Shown here piece by piece: positions 14,821 to 16,238 of a stretch of DNA of 16,238 nucleotides; position 1 is the stretch's first letter, and every line of letters starts with the position of its first letter. Under the pieces are notes generated by a model. That model did no database searches. It was not told the DNA's origin and worked only from the letters and a program-made list of their open reading frames with translations. The position numbers were made by a program, and so were the translations under genes. This DNA comes from Chrysochromulina tobinii (Eukaryota > Haptophyta > Prymnesiales > Chrysochromulinaceae). The stretch is taken from positions 1 through 16,238 of the forward strand of contig JWZX01000734.1 of NCBI GenBank assembly GCA_001275005.1. The letters are read 5' to 3'.

Positions 14821-14962
14821 CACAGAGAATCACGCCATCACAAGTCGCTCTGCATGGCCAAGTACCGAAATGCGACCAAAACGCGACCTCACGGGCCGTA
14901 CTCGGGGTCACAATGTGACATCTGAGTGGCAACAGTGACTCGGGATGGCGTGATTCACTGTG
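14821..14962. repeat. Short inverted-repeat element (MITE-like or hairpin)
   Basis: CACAG.GAATCACGCCATC at 14821-14839 is repeated in inverted orientation at 14944-14962, with one mismatch in 19. Pairing continues weakly inwards (CAAGTCGCTCT against CGAGTCACTGT). The 142-bp unit is non-coding. No target-site duplication is obvious, so a transposon origin is possible but unproved. Confidence 0.65.
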
Positions 14963-15153
14963 GAGAAAGAAATCGGGCGTCGTTTCACTCAAAAACACTC
15001 AAACCCGAGCCTCCTCATGCACAGTCTGTGAAGAGCCCATGAAGGGAGTCGGGCCTTGTCCCTCGTCCACGTGCGCGCGAACCGTCCCGCGTGCCCCTCA
15101 GTGTGGTGCCTCTGATTGCCCATCTTTGCCCACGAGTATTTTCAATGAATACA

Positions 15154-15174
15154 CAAGGGGCTCCCAGCCCCTTG
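15154..15174. repeat. Perfect 9-bp hairpin with 3-base loop
   Basis: CAAGGGGCT, loop CCC, AGCCCCTTG form a perfect stem. The hairpin is bordered on both sides by GAATACA (15147-15153 and 15175-15181), a 7-bp direct repeat that looks like a small target-site duplication. Its role is unknown. Confidence 0.6.
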
Positions 15175-15254
15175 GAATACAACGAGTGCAACCTACGAGA
15201 GTGAGACCTGTGAGAGCAAAGAAGCAGAACATGCACGTCTGCAGTTCGATGCAC

Positions 15255-15284
15255 ATTTAGAGGTGTACATGTATGTCTCTAAAT
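15255..15284 (+). repeat. 30-nt near-palindrome, G-U paired on the plus strand
   Basis: ATTTAGAG (15255-15262) and CTCTAAAT (15277-15284) pair perfectly around a 14-nt centre containing TACATGTA. The three mismatched pairs in the arms are all G-T on the plus strand, so a plus-strand RNA could fold along nearly its whole length, while minus-strand RNA would have A-C mismatches. Function is unknown. Confidence 0.5.
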
Positions 15285-15415
15285 AGACTAGAACAGTTTC
15301 CGCCAACTTTTGGGGGGCTCTCCCTCTGTGAAACCGCCTATGCACAGTCTGTGAAGAGACCATGTGTGTCCTATTCACAGTTTACGTGGTGTTCATAAGA
15401 AAAGCACGTCGCCAA

Positions 15416-15956
15416 ATGGCGCATTGCCTCGCGACGATCGAGATCTTGGCCGGCGAGGAGCGCGAGCTCGCCGACTGCGCGCTCTCGCACGCAGCGTTGC
15501 GCGATCCGATTGTGGGCAGCGTGCGCCTCCTGCTCGATGGTCACCTGCTTTGCAGCCTGAACGCGGAGCGGCCGCAGCAAGCCGTGTGCATCTTGCTGCA
15601 GCAAGGCACGGCAATCCTGCGATGCGAGGGTGCGACCGGTGCCGCCGTGCATCTGCTCGGCCGCGCGGCCAACGCCTCCGCCGCATCGGTGAGCGCTGAA
15701 CGCGGCAGCGACCGTGTGGCTCGCAAGCGGCCGCAGCCGTCTCCGCCGTCGGGCGGGTCGACGGGTGGCGCGAGCAAGCGCACGCCGCGCCTGCGCTTCA
15801 ACCCGGAGGTGCTCGTCGCCGAGTACGTGCCCAAGCGAGGTGGGCCGAGCATGGGCATCTCGCCCGAGCGCGCGCTCGTCTCCCTCGACGAGATGGTGGC
15901 ACGCCAAGAGCAACGACGGCTCGAGGAGGCGGAGGCGGACGAGGACGACGAGGACT

Positions 15957-15987
<31 letters not shown>

Positions 15988-16238
15988 GTCGATGGAGGCG
16001 TTCGAGCAGATGATGCGACAGGGCGGCCCGACCGGCGCCAAGGGTGCGGCGCTCAGTGACGTGTATTCGAAGCTCGCCGAGCTGATTCTCAAGGAGCAGC
16101 AGCGGAAGCAGCAGCTGCCGATGGCGCCGGCGCCCGCACAGGCGGCACAGGCGGCGCGGCAGCAGCTGGAGGAGGAGGAGGAGGAGGAGGGCGAGGAAGA
16201 GGAGGGCGAAGAGGAGGAGGAGGAGGAGGAGGTCGACG
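15416..16238 (+). CDS. Unrecognised protein with highly acidic C-terminal region, 5' part (runs off right edge)
   Basis: Open from the ATG at 15416 to the window end (274 codons), continuing beyond. Residues 1-85 look globular (MAHCLATIEILAGEERELAD, then LLLDGHLLCSLNAE and AVCILLQQGTAILRCEG, mostly short beta-type segments). Then follow a Lys/Arg/Pro/Ser linker, LRFNPEVLVAEYVPKRGG, an acidic run of Asp/Glu (about 172-195), a Gln/Ala-rich stretch and a poly-Glu tract up to the edge. Acidic tracts of this kind are common in nuclear and chromatin-associated proteins, but no family is recognised. An in-frame ATG at 15362 would add 18 residues with a hydrophobic VLFTVYVVFI; it has a purine at -3, so this longer start is a real alternative. 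Confidence 0.68.

Larger units (their letters stand above)
15017..15364. repeat. 25-bp direct repeat flanking a 300-bp segment
   Basis: ATGCACAGTCTGTGAAGAG(C/A)CCATG occurs at 15017-15041 and 15340-15364, with 24 of 25 identical and the copies 323 bp apart. The segment between contains both small hairpins listed separately. The second copy supplies an ATG at 15362 that is in frame with the acidic-protein gene. Confidence 0.75.
13547..15415. other. Intergenic region between divergent EEP and acidic-protein genes
   Basis: About 1.9 kb lie between two genes that point away from each other, so it should contain both promoters. The ORFs on both strands are shorter than ~110 codons, overlap and show no domain. 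Base composition is less GC-rich than in the genes. No tRNA or rRNA was recognised. Structures seen are an inverted repeat (14821-14962), a 25-bp direct repeat (15017 and 15340) and two small hairpins (15154-15174, 15255-15284). Motifs such as CTATAAGAG near 14624 could be TATA-like but cannot be tied to a gene. Confidence 0.55.

Noticed and set aside
13700-15400. tRNA or rRNA genes
   Set aside because: No T-loop/acceptor combination or rRNA motif was found on either strand.

Overview
The window is nuclear DNA of a GC-rich eukaryote, most likely a unicellular alga or similar protist; a haptophyte-like genome is my best guess, not something the sequence proves. The reasons are spliceosomal introns with GT-AG (and one apparent GC-AG) borders, a four-domain voltage-gated cation channel, a eukaryotic-style protein with a bacterial-type CHASE sensor domain, and long repeat-filled introns.

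Layout. (1) 1-996, minus: the 5' part of a membrane receptor with an extracellular CHASE domain, running off the left edge. (2) 997-2501: non-coding, with an inverted-repeat element (1341-1611) and a 96-bp-spaced duplication (2081-2253). (3) 2502-10970, minus: a 19-exon gene for a 1404-residue four-domain voltage-gated cation channel. The exon model adds up to 4215 coding bases, is open throughout, and rebuilds all four S1-S6 repeats, four S4 helices, four pore loops (acidic ring D/E/D/D) and a C-terminal EF-hand-like domain. (4) 11229-13546, minus: a two-exon gene for a membrane-anchored endonuclease/exonuclease/phosphatase (EEP) protein with an alanine-rich repeat region. (5) 13547-15415: non-coding, with several inverted and direct repeats. 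(6) 15416 to the right edge, plus: an unrecognised protein with a very acidic C-terminal part.

The most unusual part is the set of channel introns. Seven of the 18 carry a common block of about 45 bp (module A: GTGCTCACCACGGCGC followed by a pyrimidine tract and CCCACAG). Four others share a different 3' end (module B: CCCTCATCAG). Where module A sits directly before the acceptor, the intron's first bases are a fresh or decayed copy of the first bases of the downstream exon. The donor dinucleotide therefore repeats the exon start, including a GC donor before an exon that starts with GC. This is the expected footprint of an inserted 'introner' with target duplication. In addition, about ten introns contain intact copies of the adjacent exon edge (22-57 bp), with the splice site, embedded in tandem arrays. 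Two introns (6 and 16) contain a copy of the two flanking exon ends joined without any intron. Nearly all arrays are built from 10- or 12-bp units that contain a branch-point-like (C/T)TGAT on the coding strand. The one intron of the neighbouring EEP gene has none of this.

The genes do not form an operon. A CHASE receptor and a Ca-type channel would both fit cell signalling, but their adjacency may be chance.
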